From a virus: a DNA stretch of 31,746 nt. This document shows positions 8,817-15,641 of the stretch, piece after piece. Numbering within the stretch: the stretch's first letter is position 1; every line of letters starts with the position of its first letter. The stretch lies in the IMG/VR virus record IMGVR_UViG_3300042473_001146, positions 1-31,746 of that record; one strand, given 5' to 3'. The position numbers and the translations under genes are program-made. The notes beneath the pieces are model-generated. The model ran no database searches. It saw only the letters and a list, made by a program, of their open reading frames with translations, and was not told where the DNA came from.

Positions 8817-8988
8817 CTAAACTTTGCTTCTTACTTAATTTATTATTTAATCGCTCATGTAGATCATTTATAGAATCTTTATAAAATTTAAGTTCGTCCT
8901 TAAGTGAATCTACTGTATCCTGGGTATCCTGAATATTATACATACTTATAACCTTGTTTAATTGCATATTGAGCAGTTGCATAACCAT
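8788..8988 (-). CDS. Small coiled-coil protein, 66 aa
   Basis: The start at 8988 has a good Shine-Dalgarno (AGAAGGA, six bases before ATG). Residues about 25-55 show heptad-like spacing of hydrophobic residues (VDSLKDELKFYKDSINDLHE), suggesting a short coiled coil and an oligomer. The last ten codons overlap the end of the portal gene on the other strand. It is the last gene of the - strand unit 8788-16440. Function unknown; a chaperone or virion accessory role would be guesswork. Confidence 0.6.
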   Translation of the reverse strand: MVMQLLNMQLNKVISMYNIQDTQDTVDSLKDELKFYKDSINDLHERLNNKLSKKQSLVNSFESPAD

Positions 8989-9033
8989 CTAATTCCTTCT
9001 ATCATGAGTTCCATCTCCTATCAATATAACTCC

Positions 9034-9120
9034 TTATTCTTTCAAAACTTGACCAACGTAGAATCTAAGTGCTTCACGTAATTGATCAGGAGTTATATTA
9101 GGTATTGTTGATATAACCAC
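9034..9120 (-). CDS. Possible 28-aa peptide with GTG start
   Basis: GTG at 9120, two bases after the stop of the P-loop gene, opens 28 codons (ending DQLREALRFYVGQVLKE) with an amphipathic helical character that looks coded. No strong ribosome-binding site. The interval 8989-9122 otherwise contains only a GGAG-preceded TTG frame of 12 codons (LIGDGTHDRRN). Weak support. Confidence 0.3.
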   Translation of the reverse strand: MVISTIPNITPDQLREALRFYVGQVLKE

Positions 9121-9122
9121 AT

Positions 9123-9926
9123 TTATAAAATACCAAGAGCTACTAGTTCATTGTATAACACTTCTATATTACATTGATAATAAGTATAGTGAGAACCACT
9201 TCCACCATAATAGTCATCTTCATGAATTTCACCCATTGAGCAGCTAATCGCATATAACTTCTTATAGGTAAGAAAACTAATGGTCGGATCTATGCTAGTA
9301 ATGAGATTATCAAATTGCTCAAAATTAGCTAATGGTTCATCGCCATCGTAGTATGTAATTTCATCATTCCAACAGTTACCACTACTACCACCAGTAGACC
9401 AACTATCTGATTTGAGATATGGTTGATTGATAGTACAACCTAAATTATATTTATCAGAGAATACTAACCAATCTGGTTTAACTGCAACTTTATGTAACTT
9501 CATAGTAGTATTCTCAAATAACAATTTAAGTTCATCTAAGTTAGGTACATCTAGAGTTAATGTCTTAATGCTAAACGCACTAGAGATATCACGTCTATTA
9601 ATATCGTTAATTAAACATTGAACTCGATTCTCTTCCCAGTAATGTAACTCTATTTCAGTTAACTCTTTATTCTTAACTACTTCATTAATAACTAGAGTTA
9701 ACTGTTCATTAGTGTGAATTAAACCATCAATGATAAATGTATTAGTACCCCATTTACCAAATTGTACAGATAAATAAGCTAACCAATTTACAGCTTCTTT
9801 CTTATAACGTTTAAGTAGATCATCAAAATCAATATGTCTAATAAGTTTATTATTAGATGATTCTAGTTCCTTCGCAAATGTAGTTTTCCCACTACTCGGC
9901 AATCCCATCAATATTAATACTTTCAT
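9123..9926 (-). CDS. P-loop kinase-like protein with Gly/Trp-rich C-terminal domain
   Basis: The 267-aa protein starts MKVLILMGLPSSGKTTFAKE, a clear Walker A (GLPSSGKTT, residues 8-16) of the nucleotide or polynucleotide kinase type, with IDFDDLLKRY following as in small AAA_33-like kinases. From about residue 155 a separate domain carries SWSTGGSSGNCWND (residues about 175-188), a Gly/Cys/Trp motif I associate with uncharacterised phage proteins, and a Tyr-rich tail. The N terminus overlaps the end of the resolvase gene by 35 bases. Substrate is unknown: polynucleotide end repair beside a resolvase is possible but inferred. Confidence 0.7.
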   Translation of the reverse strand: MKVLILMGLPSSGKTTFAKELESSNNKLIRHIDFDDLLKRYKKEAVNWLAYLSVQFGKWGTNTFIIDGLIHTNEQLTLVINEVVKNKELTEIELHYWEENRVQCLINDINRRDISSAFSIKTLTLDVPNLDELKLLFENTTMKLHKVAVKPDWLVFSDKYNLGCTINQPYLKSDSWSTGGSSGNCWNDEITYYDGDEPLANFEQFDNLITSIDPTISFLTYKKLYAISCSMGEIHEDDYYGGSGSHYTYYQCNIEVLYNELVALGIL

Positions 9927-10377
9927 CTTTAATGTATGTAATTACAATAGCTGTTGCATCTGCACTATGAGAACTCGTAAACTTAGTAGTAGTTCCTAGA
10001 TACTCATTAACTGAGTTACTAATCATAGCTTTATCAGCTTTACCAGTTCCAGTTACTACTAACTTAATATGTTTAGGAGTGTAACTATAAATAGACATGG
10101 ATTTTAGTCTACTTAATACTTCAAATATACCAATGGCGCGATTTAGGCGTTCTCCATTGTTACCGCGACCTAGAAATACTGGTGCTTCGTATATCAGAGT
10201 ATCTGGTGAATGCTCCGTCAATAACTTCTGATATTGGTGATAAATATGAACTAACTTATCGGAATCATCAGGTTGAGTTGCTGTTATTTCTCCAGTAGAG
10301 ATAATCTTATTAACATCGGTATCGAATACACAATAACCGATGTTAACAATGCCGGGATCTATGCCAATTAATATCAT
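9892..10377 (-). CDS. RuvC-like Holliday junction resolvase
   Basis: The 161-aa protein begins MILIGIDPGIVNIGYCVFD, the first RuvC strand with catalytic Asp in DPG. The second acidic site is in IYEAPVFLGRG (Glu, about residue 65), and the C-terminal part has HSADATAIVITYI, matching the H-x-x-D-A motif of RuvC. Length is close to E. coli RuvC (173 aa). Such phage enzymes cut branched DNA before packaging or during recombination. It is co-directional with the downstream P-loop gene and overlaps it. Confidence 0.85.
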   Translation of the reverse strand: MILIGIDPGIVNIGYCVFDTDVNKIISTGEITATQPDDSDKLVHIYHQYQKLLTEHSPDTLIYEAPVFLGRGNNGERLNRAIGIFEVLSRLKSMSIYSYTPKHIKLVVTGTGKADKAMISNSVNEYLGTTTKFTSSHSADATAIVITYIKDESINIDGIAE

Positions 10378-10394
10378 GATTATAGTTAACTTAA

Positions 10395-10877
10395 CTACAT
10401 CAATAATAACTCTATATTAACTGGAGTGTAGTTAACGCATTCTACAGATACACATTTAAACAACTTAGAGTCGTGTGTAGTTATTGAGTTATGAAGATGT
10501 CCATGTACATTGATGAAGTTAACTCTACTTACTGGTTTGTGAGTTAGAAGTACATTAGTTAAGTTAACCTCTAGTTCTAACTCATTATAGACATCGAGGA
10601 AACCAACATTCTTAAACCATGTATTAGTGTGACCTTTATCATGATTGCCACGAATTAGATACTTACTGCCATTTAGTTGATCCATTATTAACTTAGTGTC
10701 GCGGAATCCAGCAAACGTAACATCACCTAAGTTATATACTATGTCATCATCATTAACTACACTATTCCAATTGCTGATAATTACATCGTGCATATCACCA
10801 GTAGTTAGAAATGGTCTATTGCAATACTCAATTACCTTATGATGAAATAGATGTAAATCACTAATTACGTAAATCAT
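10395..10877 (-). CDS. Calcineurin-like metallophosphoesterase
   Basis: All motifs of the family are present: SDLHLFHH (D-x-H), YNLGDVTF (GD), IRGNHDKGH (GNHD), LLTHKP and HGHLH (G-H-x-H). The family removes phosphate from nucleotides, nucleic acid ends or proteins using two metal ions; the substrate here is unknown. I chose the ATG at 10877 (MIYVISDLH, 160 aa) because it starts the first strand; an in-frame TTG at 10886 would add three residues. The gene overlaps the end of the DHFR gene. Small phage proteins of this size and motif set are common near nucleotide metabolism genes. Confidence 0.85.
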   Translation of the reverse strand: MIYVISDLHLFHHKVIEYCNRPFLTTGDMHDVIISNWNSVVNDDDIVYNLGDVTFAGFRDTKLIMDQLNGSKYLIRGNHDKGHTNTWFKNVGFLDVYNELELEVNLTNVLLTHKPVSRVNFINVHGHLHNSITTHDSKLFKCVSVECVNYTPVNIELLLM

Positions 10878-11334
10878 AATCTGCAAACGTTATGTTATCT
10901 AATTTAACTTGATTAATTAATGTCCAGTTACTCCAATCCAAATTAAGATATCTATCACCATTAACTACATTATAAGTATGAGTAATAAATAACTTAGTTA
11001 CATGAGGTAACAGCGTAGCATAGATACTAGATCCACCTATTATCCAGATAGGTTTGTTATATGATCTAGCTACACTGATTGCAGTATTAATATCACTGAT
11101 GAAGAATGTCTCAGATTCGTTAGTAGTCAATCCCTTGTCGCGCGTAATGATGATATTAACGCGGTTAGGAAGCTTCCTAGAGCGTAGATCACCTCTGAAG
11201 GTATTAGCTCCCATTATGACTACTCCACCTGTTGTGAGTGCCTTAAAACGCTGCATATCGGCACAGTCATAATTAACTAATTTGCCGCCATTACCAATGC
11301 AGTTATTGAGAGATATATTAGCTATTAGATTCAT
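10861..11334 (-). CDS. folA: Dihydrofolate reductase
   Basis: The product matches DHFR: MNLIANISLNNCIGNGGKL at the N terminus, ADMQRFKALTTGGVVIMGANTF (acidic residue and the MGxxTF cofactor loop), LPNRVNIIITR, and IIGGSSIYATLLP (the I-x-G-G-x-x-I-Y motif). The usual LPW after the first loop is replaced by LVNYD, so it is divergent. It reduces dihydrofolate to tetrahydrofolate, which thymidylate synthase (13128) consumes, so the pair makes sense. ATG at 11334 is preferred: AAAGGA stands about seven bases upstream, while the in-frame TTG at 11340 does not fit. 157 aa, the normal length. Confidence 0.88.
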   Translation of the reverse strand: MNLIANISLNNCIGNGGKLVNYDCADMQRFKALTTGGVVIMGANTFRGDLRSRKLPNRVNIIITRDKGLTTNESETFFISDINTAISVARSYNKPIWIIGGSSIYATLLPHVTKLFITHTYNVVNGDRYLNLDWSNWTLINQVKLDNITFADYDLRN

Positions 11335-11336
11335 AA

Positions 11337-12257
11337 TCAATTCCTTTGTCTAGTTATCCACTGTAATATTGTATTAATTTTAGTATCAGGTTCTACAGCT
11401 TTAATTAAATCAGCAATATCTTTATTTGATAAACTTACATTTTCATCATAAATCTGTTTTCTTACCTCTGATTTATTTTTATATTCATTAGGATCTACTT
11501 GCCATTCAATACTTCCATTTTCTAATTTAAAGATGTAATTTGTTTCATCTATTTGTTCAATGTTATTTTTAATTTGATATAAGCGTTTAATTTTCTTATT
11601 AGGAGATGGTTGATCTAATGCCCAAATAATTTCAGGATATTGAACTATACCACTAAAACCGCGTACCGATCTAGTAGTGTATTTATTATCCTTAATTTCA
11701 CTCTTGTTAACTAATTGAGTAAATACAACTGCAATATTATATTTAAGAGCGATAGTAGCAAACCATTGTAGACAAGGTAGAACTTGACACGTATTTTCAT
11801 CAACAATATTAAATCCAGATAACGAATCAACTATTAATAGTTCAATGTTTTCTGATTCAATAATCTTTTCAATTAATTCAATATCATCACTAACGTTATA
11901 TGTAACTATCTCTAGTGGATTTTTAGGTGTAATGTAGTTGTTTCTACTACCACCTAATAAATCAATACGTTTAACGAATGATTTAATACGACCTTCTGTA
12001 TCAATAATTAATACTCTACCTGTATCTTTAATTTCATAATCTTCTCTAGGTAAAAATGGTATATTACTAGTTATTGATAAACTAGCACCAACTAGACACC
12101 AACTTTTACCAATACCACCTTCAGCAACTACAGCACTAACACGACCTTTAGGAAATAAACCTCCTATATATTCAACTTCTACATTTTCAACTTCAAGATT
12201 CATAACAGTGTGTCGTAAACTTGGAATATATAGACTTTCAACAAATACATCATTCAT
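11337..12257 (-). CDS. RecA-fold ATPase, RepA/AAA_25-like
   Basis: The 306-aa protein has Walker A AEGGIGKS (residues 45-52), a first strand RVLIIDTEGR (81-90), Walker B ELLIVDSLSGF (139-149, Asp144) and a later strand IAVVFTQLVNKSE, plus VRGFSG near residue 220 in the position of a sensor motif. This is the layout of RepA-like hexameric helicases and related RecA-fold ATPases. The C terminus (residues about 270-306) could be a small winged-helix. A second, larger ATPase of the same superfamily is at 28642, so this one is probably not the main helicase; it could act in recombination or initiation. Three ATGTTGTA elements stand just upstream. Its TGA lies only a few bases before the DHFR start. 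Confidence 0.8.
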   Translation of the reverse strand: MNDVFVESLYIPSLRHTVMNLEVENVEVEYIGGLFPKGRVSAVVAEGGIGKSWCLVGASLSITSNIPFLPREDYEIKDTGRVLIIDTEGRIKSFVKRIDLLGGSRNNYITPKNPLEIVTYNVSDDIELIEKIIESENIELLIVDSLSGFNIVDENTCQVLPCLQWFATIALKYNIAVVFTQLVNKSEIKDNKYTTRSVRGFSGIVQYPEIIWALDQPSPNKKIKRLYQIKNNIEQIDETNYIFKLENGSIEWQVDPNEYKNKSEVRKQIYDENVSLSNKDIADLIKAVEPDTKINTILQWITRQRN

Positions 12258-12273
12258 CTTATTAAGGGTTTAT

Positions 12274-12333
12274 ATGTTGTATATGATTAATTATAAACTA
12301 CAACATTGTCAGGGGTGGATAGGAAATGTTGTA
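12274..12333. repeat. Three ATGTTGTA elements upstream of the RecA-like gene
   Basis: ATGTTGTA at 12274-12281, its complement TACAACAT at 12299-12306 and ATGTTGTA again at 12326-12333, with centres 25 and 27 bases apart, in the 97-base AT-rich non-coding gap between the genes starting at 12257 and ending at 12355. A - strand TATAAT lies between the first two (12290-12295). This looks like an operator or iteron set; no protein partner is identified. Confidence 0.45.
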
Positions 12334-12354
12334 AATAAAATAATTAAGTATTAT

Positions 12355-12507
12355 TTAAGATTCATAATTCATAATAATACAGGTAAGTAAGAAAAAAGGT
12401 AGGGCGATTTCAACACTTGTATAATCTGATGCTAAGTATCTATCCGCCACTCCAAACATGAATCCGCCAGTTAGTAATGTGAAACTAATCCATCTCAGTT
12501 GTTTCAT
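12355..12507 (-). CDS. Small membrane protein, 50 aa, two membrane segments
   Basis: ATG at 12507 opens a 50-aa frame, MKQLRWISFTLLTGGFMFG at the start and EIALPFFLLTCIIMNYES at the end, with two hydrophobic stretches separated by a charged loop (VADRYLASDYTSVE). The positive N terminus would face the cytoplasm. A dispersed word copy lies inside it (12387-12397). The ribosome-binding site is weak. It could be a holin-like or inner-membrane accessory protein; size and topology alone do not decide. Confidence 0.5.
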   Translation of the reverse strand: MKQLRWISFTLLTGGFMFGVADRYLASDYTSVEIALPFFLLTCIIMNYES

Positions 12508-12615
12508 CTGATTAATGTATCCAATCTAATAATTCATTACAAGTAATAACACCGTTACATTGATAAACGTAGTTAAGTTATCTAAAGTACCACTTAACTT
12601 ACATCAAGTTATCTA
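12508..12615 (-). pseudogene. Gene-poor 108-bp stretch, possible decayed small gene
   Basis: Reading from an ATG that overlaps the TGA of the gene at 12616, one frame runs MIDNLM, stop, VKWYFR, stop, then LNYVYQCNGVITCNELLDW up to a TAA just before the next ATG. Two in-frame TAA codons break it. Other genes in the window end with TAA normally, so recoding is unlikely; a decayed gene or plain spacer fits better. Confidence 0.25.
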
Positions 12616-13026
12616 TCATAGTGCATTTAATATTGATTCATATGTAACAGGTGTATCATCATCATCATCTAATTCATTATCACCATCAAAGTCATCTAAT
12701 ATTTTTTCTAATTCAGCATACATATTATGATATTGATCGTAATCTTTATTATGTTTAGCTGCTTTTAGTAAATCATAGAAACTAGTGTATTTAGAATTAA
12801 TAACATAGTCTACATAATCATAAGCCTCACTATCATCATTTAACCATTCTCGTAATTCATCATAACTATAATTATAACTATCGTAAGTATCGTCATTAGC
12901 AATAATATCAAGCATTCTATCATCTGAATCATAGAATGATATATTACTACCTAATTGATAATATAACTCTTGTGCTTTATCAGTAGATCTACTAGATAAA
13001 TATGCTGCAAATTCATAAATGTCCAT
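12616..13026 (-). CDS. Highly acidic hypothetical protein, 136 aa
   Basis: AGAGGT about seven bases before the ATG at 13026 supports the start. The product is unusually rich in Asp, Glu and Tyr, has a run of Asp near the end (DNELDDDDDTPV) and closes with VTYESILNAL, a tail like that of the two small proteins at 2252 and 2500. Such acidic proteins are sometimes DNA mimics that block host restriction or repair; here that is only a suggestion from composition, as no ArdA or Ocr motif can be seen. Confidence 0.7.
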   Translation of the reverse strand: MDIYEFAAYLSSRSTDKAQELYYQLGSNISFYDSDDRMLDIIANDDTYDSYNYSYDELREWLNDDSEAYDYVDYVINSKYTSFYDLLKAAKHNKDYDQYHNMYAELEKILDDFDGDNELDDDDDTPVTYESILNAL

Positions 13027-13045
13027 GTTATTACCTCTAATTAAA

Positions 13046-13075
13046 ATAACCCTAGTTAATGTTAACTAAGGTTAT
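13046..13075 (-). terminator. Hairpin between thymidylate synthase and the acidic protein gene
   Basis: Inverted arms ATAACC-C-TAGTTAA and TTAACTA-A-GGTTAT are separated by TG with one mismatch (C13052/A13069). On the - strand the stem is followed by TTTTAATT, so it may terminate or attenuate transcription after thymidylate synthase. The same TAGTTAA/TTAACTA core occurs in the hairpin at 14416. Confidence 0.55.
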
Positions 13076-13127
13076 ATGATGTCTATTTAAGTGATGTTAT
13101 TTAAGTCGTTCTGCTACGCGAAGTTGA

Positions 13128-14102
13128 TTAATATCCTCCTACCACTGTAATATCACCACGTAATGTTGGATGATGTTGATAATCATTAATTACAAAGTCA
13201 TCAATAACGAAGTCTTGCAAATACCGTTGACCTCTATCTCTAATAGTTAAAGTAGGTAACGTATAGGGAACTCTAGTTAATTGCTCATTAACTTGTTCAA
13301 CATGGTCACTATAGATGTGATGATCAGCAGTTGCAATAACTAACTCACCTGGTTCATATCCAGTACATTTAGCATACATAGATAGAAGTAGTGCATACTG
13401 AGCGATGTTATACGCGCCACCGAGGAATAAATCCCAACTGCGTAGGTATAACATTATACTTAACTTACCATTACTTACATTGACTGAGTAGTGAGTATGA
13501 CAAGCTGGAAGTATTACTGATTCATTACCACATTTATAAGCCATTGAATAAACAGTAGTTGGATTCCAATAACTTACAAGAAAAGACTTACGATCAGGTG
13601 TCTTTTTAATTCCATCAATTACAAATCTAGTTTGATCTAGTGTACTATATCTGTACTCAGAATCTATTTGGGTAGACCAATAATGTGTATATTCCCAACT
13701 TGTACTATTACTATAATGAAGTGGAATAATTTCGCTAGTAATAACACCATCATCAACTAACTGTTGCCATTGTTTGGTTAACTCAACTGTATTATCAGCA
13801 GTTAACTTAACACCTTTATTACGCCAATACTGTTTAGCACCCCATTCATCCCAGATAGTACACTTAACATTATGTAACTTAACTACATCATTGCTACCAT
13901 CTATAAACCACAACATCTCATTGAATGCTGATTTATAAAATGTACGTTTAGTAGTTAATAGTGGAAATCCATCTGATAGATTAAATCTAACTAAACCACC
14001 AAATCTACTAATAATATATTTGTCATCATGACCATATATATTTTTTCTTACGCCATTATCAATTACATCTTGTAGCAGGTTCAAAAATTGTTGTTCTGAC
14101 AT
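13128..14102 (-). CDS. thyA: Divergent thymidylate synthase (or related pyrimidine methylase)
   Basis: The 324-aa protein has the ThyA core: GFPLLTTKRTF (46-56), NEMLWFIDGS (61-70, Glu62), TIWDEW (82-87), FLVSYWNP, catalytic Cys in LPACH (Cys201), RSWDLFLGGAYNIAQYA (221-237, Arg221, Asp224, Asn232) and HHIYSDH (261-267). It converts dUMP to dTMP with methylene-tetrahydrofolate, and DHFR and a deaminase are encoded nearby. It is unusual: the G-P-V-Y-G-x-Q-W-R segment after the Trp motif is not recognisable, an insertion precedes the DRK segment, and the Gln usual five residues after Cys is Ser206. Asn232, which reads uracil, is kept, arguing against a dCMP enzyme. A dUMP hydroxymethylase cannot be excluded. 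AAGGA precedes the ATG; the start overlaps the deaminase gene by 22 bases. Confidence 0.85.
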   Translation of the reverse strand: MSEQQFLNLLQDVIDNGVRKNIYGHDDKYIISRFGGLVRFNLSDGFPLLTTKRTFYKSAFNEMLWFIDGSNDVVKLHNVKCTIWDEWGAKQYWRNKGVKLTADNTVELTKQWQQLVDDGVITSEIIPLHYSNSTSWEYTHYWSTQIDSEYRYSTLDQTRFVIDGIKKTPDRKSFLVSYWNPTTVYSMAYKCGNESVILPACHTHYSVNVSNGKLSIMLYLRSWDLFLGGAYNIAQYALLLSMYAKCTGYEPGELVIATADHHIYSDHVEQVNEQLTRVPYTLPTLTIRDRGQRYLQDFVIDDFVINDYQHHPTLRGDITVVGGY

Positions 14103-14398
14103 AATCCAGCTTTCCTTACTTGAATATTATTGTTAATTAAATACTGTAATCCTTCTAACTTAGAGTGTTCATTGAAGTAAACAACTCTTCTAATACCTTT
14201 ATTTACAATTTCTCTAGCACAGTAAATACATGGAGAATAACTAATAAATAAATCATCTCCTGGTGTAGCTAATTGTAATCCTATTTCTTCAGCATGATAA
14301 TATTGACATCCAATAACTTCATTAATTGCTTTCATTAAAAACAACTTATGATTATCATGTAATACATCAAATCCACCACCTGTTATAAGTGTAACCAT
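14081..14398 (-). CDS. Short dCMP/cytidine deaminase-like protein with nucleotidyltransferase-like N terminus
   Basis: The 105-aa product has the zinc-deaminase signature: HAEE (residues 35-38) and SPCIYCAREI (P-C-x-x-C, Cys about 56 and 59), then GIRRVVYF as in dCMP deaminases, which would give dUMP for thymidylate synthase just downstream. The first 25 residues, however, read TLITGGGFDVLHDNHKLFLM, which is the first strand and H-x-x-H loop of cytidylyltransferases (GGFDxLHxGH) and not part of a deaminase. The rest of the transferase is absent. At 105 aa it is short for dCMP deaminase. AGGAG eight bases before the ATG at 14398 supports the start, so the fused N terminus is translated. Confidence 0.8.
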   Translation of the reverse strand: MVTLITGGGFDVLHDNHKLFLMKAINEVIGCQYYHAEEIGLQLATPGDDLFISYSPCIYCAREIVNKGIRRVVYFNEHSKLEGLQYLINNNIQVRKAGLCQNNNF

Positions 14399-14415
14399 AC
14401 TAACTCCTAAATAAA

Positions 14416-14441
14416 AGTGTTAGTTAATATTAACTAACACT
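14416..14441 (-). terminator. Perfect 26-bp palindrome between CYTH and deaminase genes
   Basis: AGTGTTAGTTAAT and its exact complement ATTAACTAACACT meet without a spacer. On the - strand it is followed by TTTTATTT and then the AGGAG of the deaminase gene, so it may be a terminator or attenuator, or a protein-binding site. Confidence 0.55.
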
Positions 14442-14448
14442 AAATATC

Positions 14449-15108
14449 TTATTTAATTAACTCTTGAAAGTCTACACTATCCCAGATTAATCTAGTAGTA
14501 CCATAATAATAATCATAGTTATTACTATAGTAGTTAAACATCTTATTTAATAACTCACTATCTAACTCAGTTAAACCTAACTTAGTTAACGTAGAACGAC
14601 ATAACTTAGTTGCTCTAGTTACATCTTTCTGATCATCTACAATTACTTCTACTTCACATAATCCACCGTAACCTGCATTAATATCAACACAGATATTAAA
14701 CTTATCAGTCTTATATTCACGTCTACATCTACTCCATTTAGATTGATATGTTAAACCTAGACTTAATAGTATGTTATCTAACTCATGTAATGATTCACCT
14801 CTAATTAGTTCTTTCTCTACACGAACTACACCATTATCAGCATCTTCAGTATTGTATTTGAAAATTAATAGTGTACCACCTTTATCGTCATATCTAGTTC
14901 TAATAGCTAACTTAGATGTAGTTAGTAATTCATTCTTAAATGACAGATTTAGTTTATCTGCTAATTTAACAAGACTCTCCTCTGTGTAAGAAAAATAGTG
15001 GTTAAGTTGATTGCTATCTACAATATCTACATTTGGATATAACGTAATGATGCGAGATTTAAGATCATCAACATCACTAACTAATGCTTTAACTTCTACT
15101 TCAATCAT
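14449..15108 (-). CDS. CYTH-domain protein (triphosphate tunnel family)
   Basis: The protein starts MIEVEVKALVSD, the E-x-E-x-K signature of CYTH enzymes, and continues with charged strands on alternating residues: LAIRTRYDDKGGTLLIFKYN (about 67-86), VRVEKELIRG, KWSRCRREYKTDKFNICVD (about 122-140) and CEVEVIVDD. These line the triphosphate tunnel in thiamine triphosphatases, class IV adenylyl cyclases and tripolyphosphatases. Phage CYTH proteins are uncommon. Here it lies between an exonuclease and the deaminase/thymidylate synthase pair, so a nucleoside triphosphate could be its substrate, but cyclase or polyphosphatase activity is equally open. 219 aa, usual length for the family. Confidence 0.75.
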   Translation of the reverse strand: MIEVEVKALVSDVDDLKSRIITLYPNVDIVDSNQLNHYFSYTEESLVKLADKLNLSFKNELLTTSKLAIRTRYDDKGGTLLIFKYNTEDADNGVVRVEKELIRGESLHELDNILLSLGLTYQSKWSRCRREYKTDKFNICVDINAGYGGLCEVEVIVDDQKDVTRATKLCRSTLTKLGLTELDSELLNKMFNYYSNNYDYYYGTTRLIWDSVDFQELIK

Positions 15109-15111
15109 TTA

Positions 15112-15639
15112 TCAATTACCTATTACTTGTACTAAACCGCGATAACTTTGACGTGCATCATTAAGTGCATTATGAATTGGTAACTCATTCTCTAATCGCT
15201 CATAATAATCAGGTAAATTACGAGCTAATCTAAATGAAGTTACATCTAATAATGGATATGGTGAAAATTCCATTATTGAGTCAAATTCAACCCATGTTTC
15301 CAGTGCTAATGTAATGAAGTTAGTTTCAACTGGAAATGGAACATCTGCAAATAACTTAATGTTAGGATATCTCTTATTTAAATCAATCCAATCATAGATA
15401 AAATCCCTAGTTAATTCTTCACTATTAGATTCACCTAGATGTGGTGTTACATTAACTTCAATCCAATCTACATCTTTTTTCTTACCTACACGTTTAGCAT
15501 ACTTATAATTAGCTTCAGAATACTTGTATATTTCCTCAATTACATTACCATTACTATCTCCAATTACAATACCATAACTGAAGGCATCACCATATAAACC
15601 CATTGATTCAACATCTAATACCGCAACAATGTAACTCAT
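15112..15639 (-). CDS. DEDDh-type 3'-5' exonuclease-like protein
   Basis: The 175-aa product begins IVAVLDVESMGLYGDAFSYGIV, with D-x-E of exonuclease motif I in the RNase H-like fold. Motif II is probably KLFADVPFPVETNF (Asp about residue 98), and the end has HNALNDARQSYRGL (H-N-A-L-x-D-A, motif III of the DEDDh group). It would remove nucleotides from DNA or RNA 3' ends. Lies three bases upstream of the CYTH gene and two bases after the membrane protein gene, so it is co-transcribed with both. A dispersed word copy is at 15475-15485. Confidence 0.7.
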   Translation of the reverse strand: MSYIVAVLDVESMGLYGDAFSYGIVIGDSNGNVIEEIYKYSEANYKYAKRVGKKKDVDWIEVNVTPHLGESNSEELTRDFIYDWIDLNKRYPNIKLFADVPFPVETNFITLALETWVEFDSIMEFSPYPLLDVTSFRLARNLPDYYERLENELPIHNALNDARQSYRGLVQVIGN

Positions 15640-15641
15640 GT

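Noticed and set aside
12208-12390. 60-aa + strand frame
   Set aside because: It spans a non-coding gap and parts of two - strand genes and has no ribosome-binding site; composition looks random.
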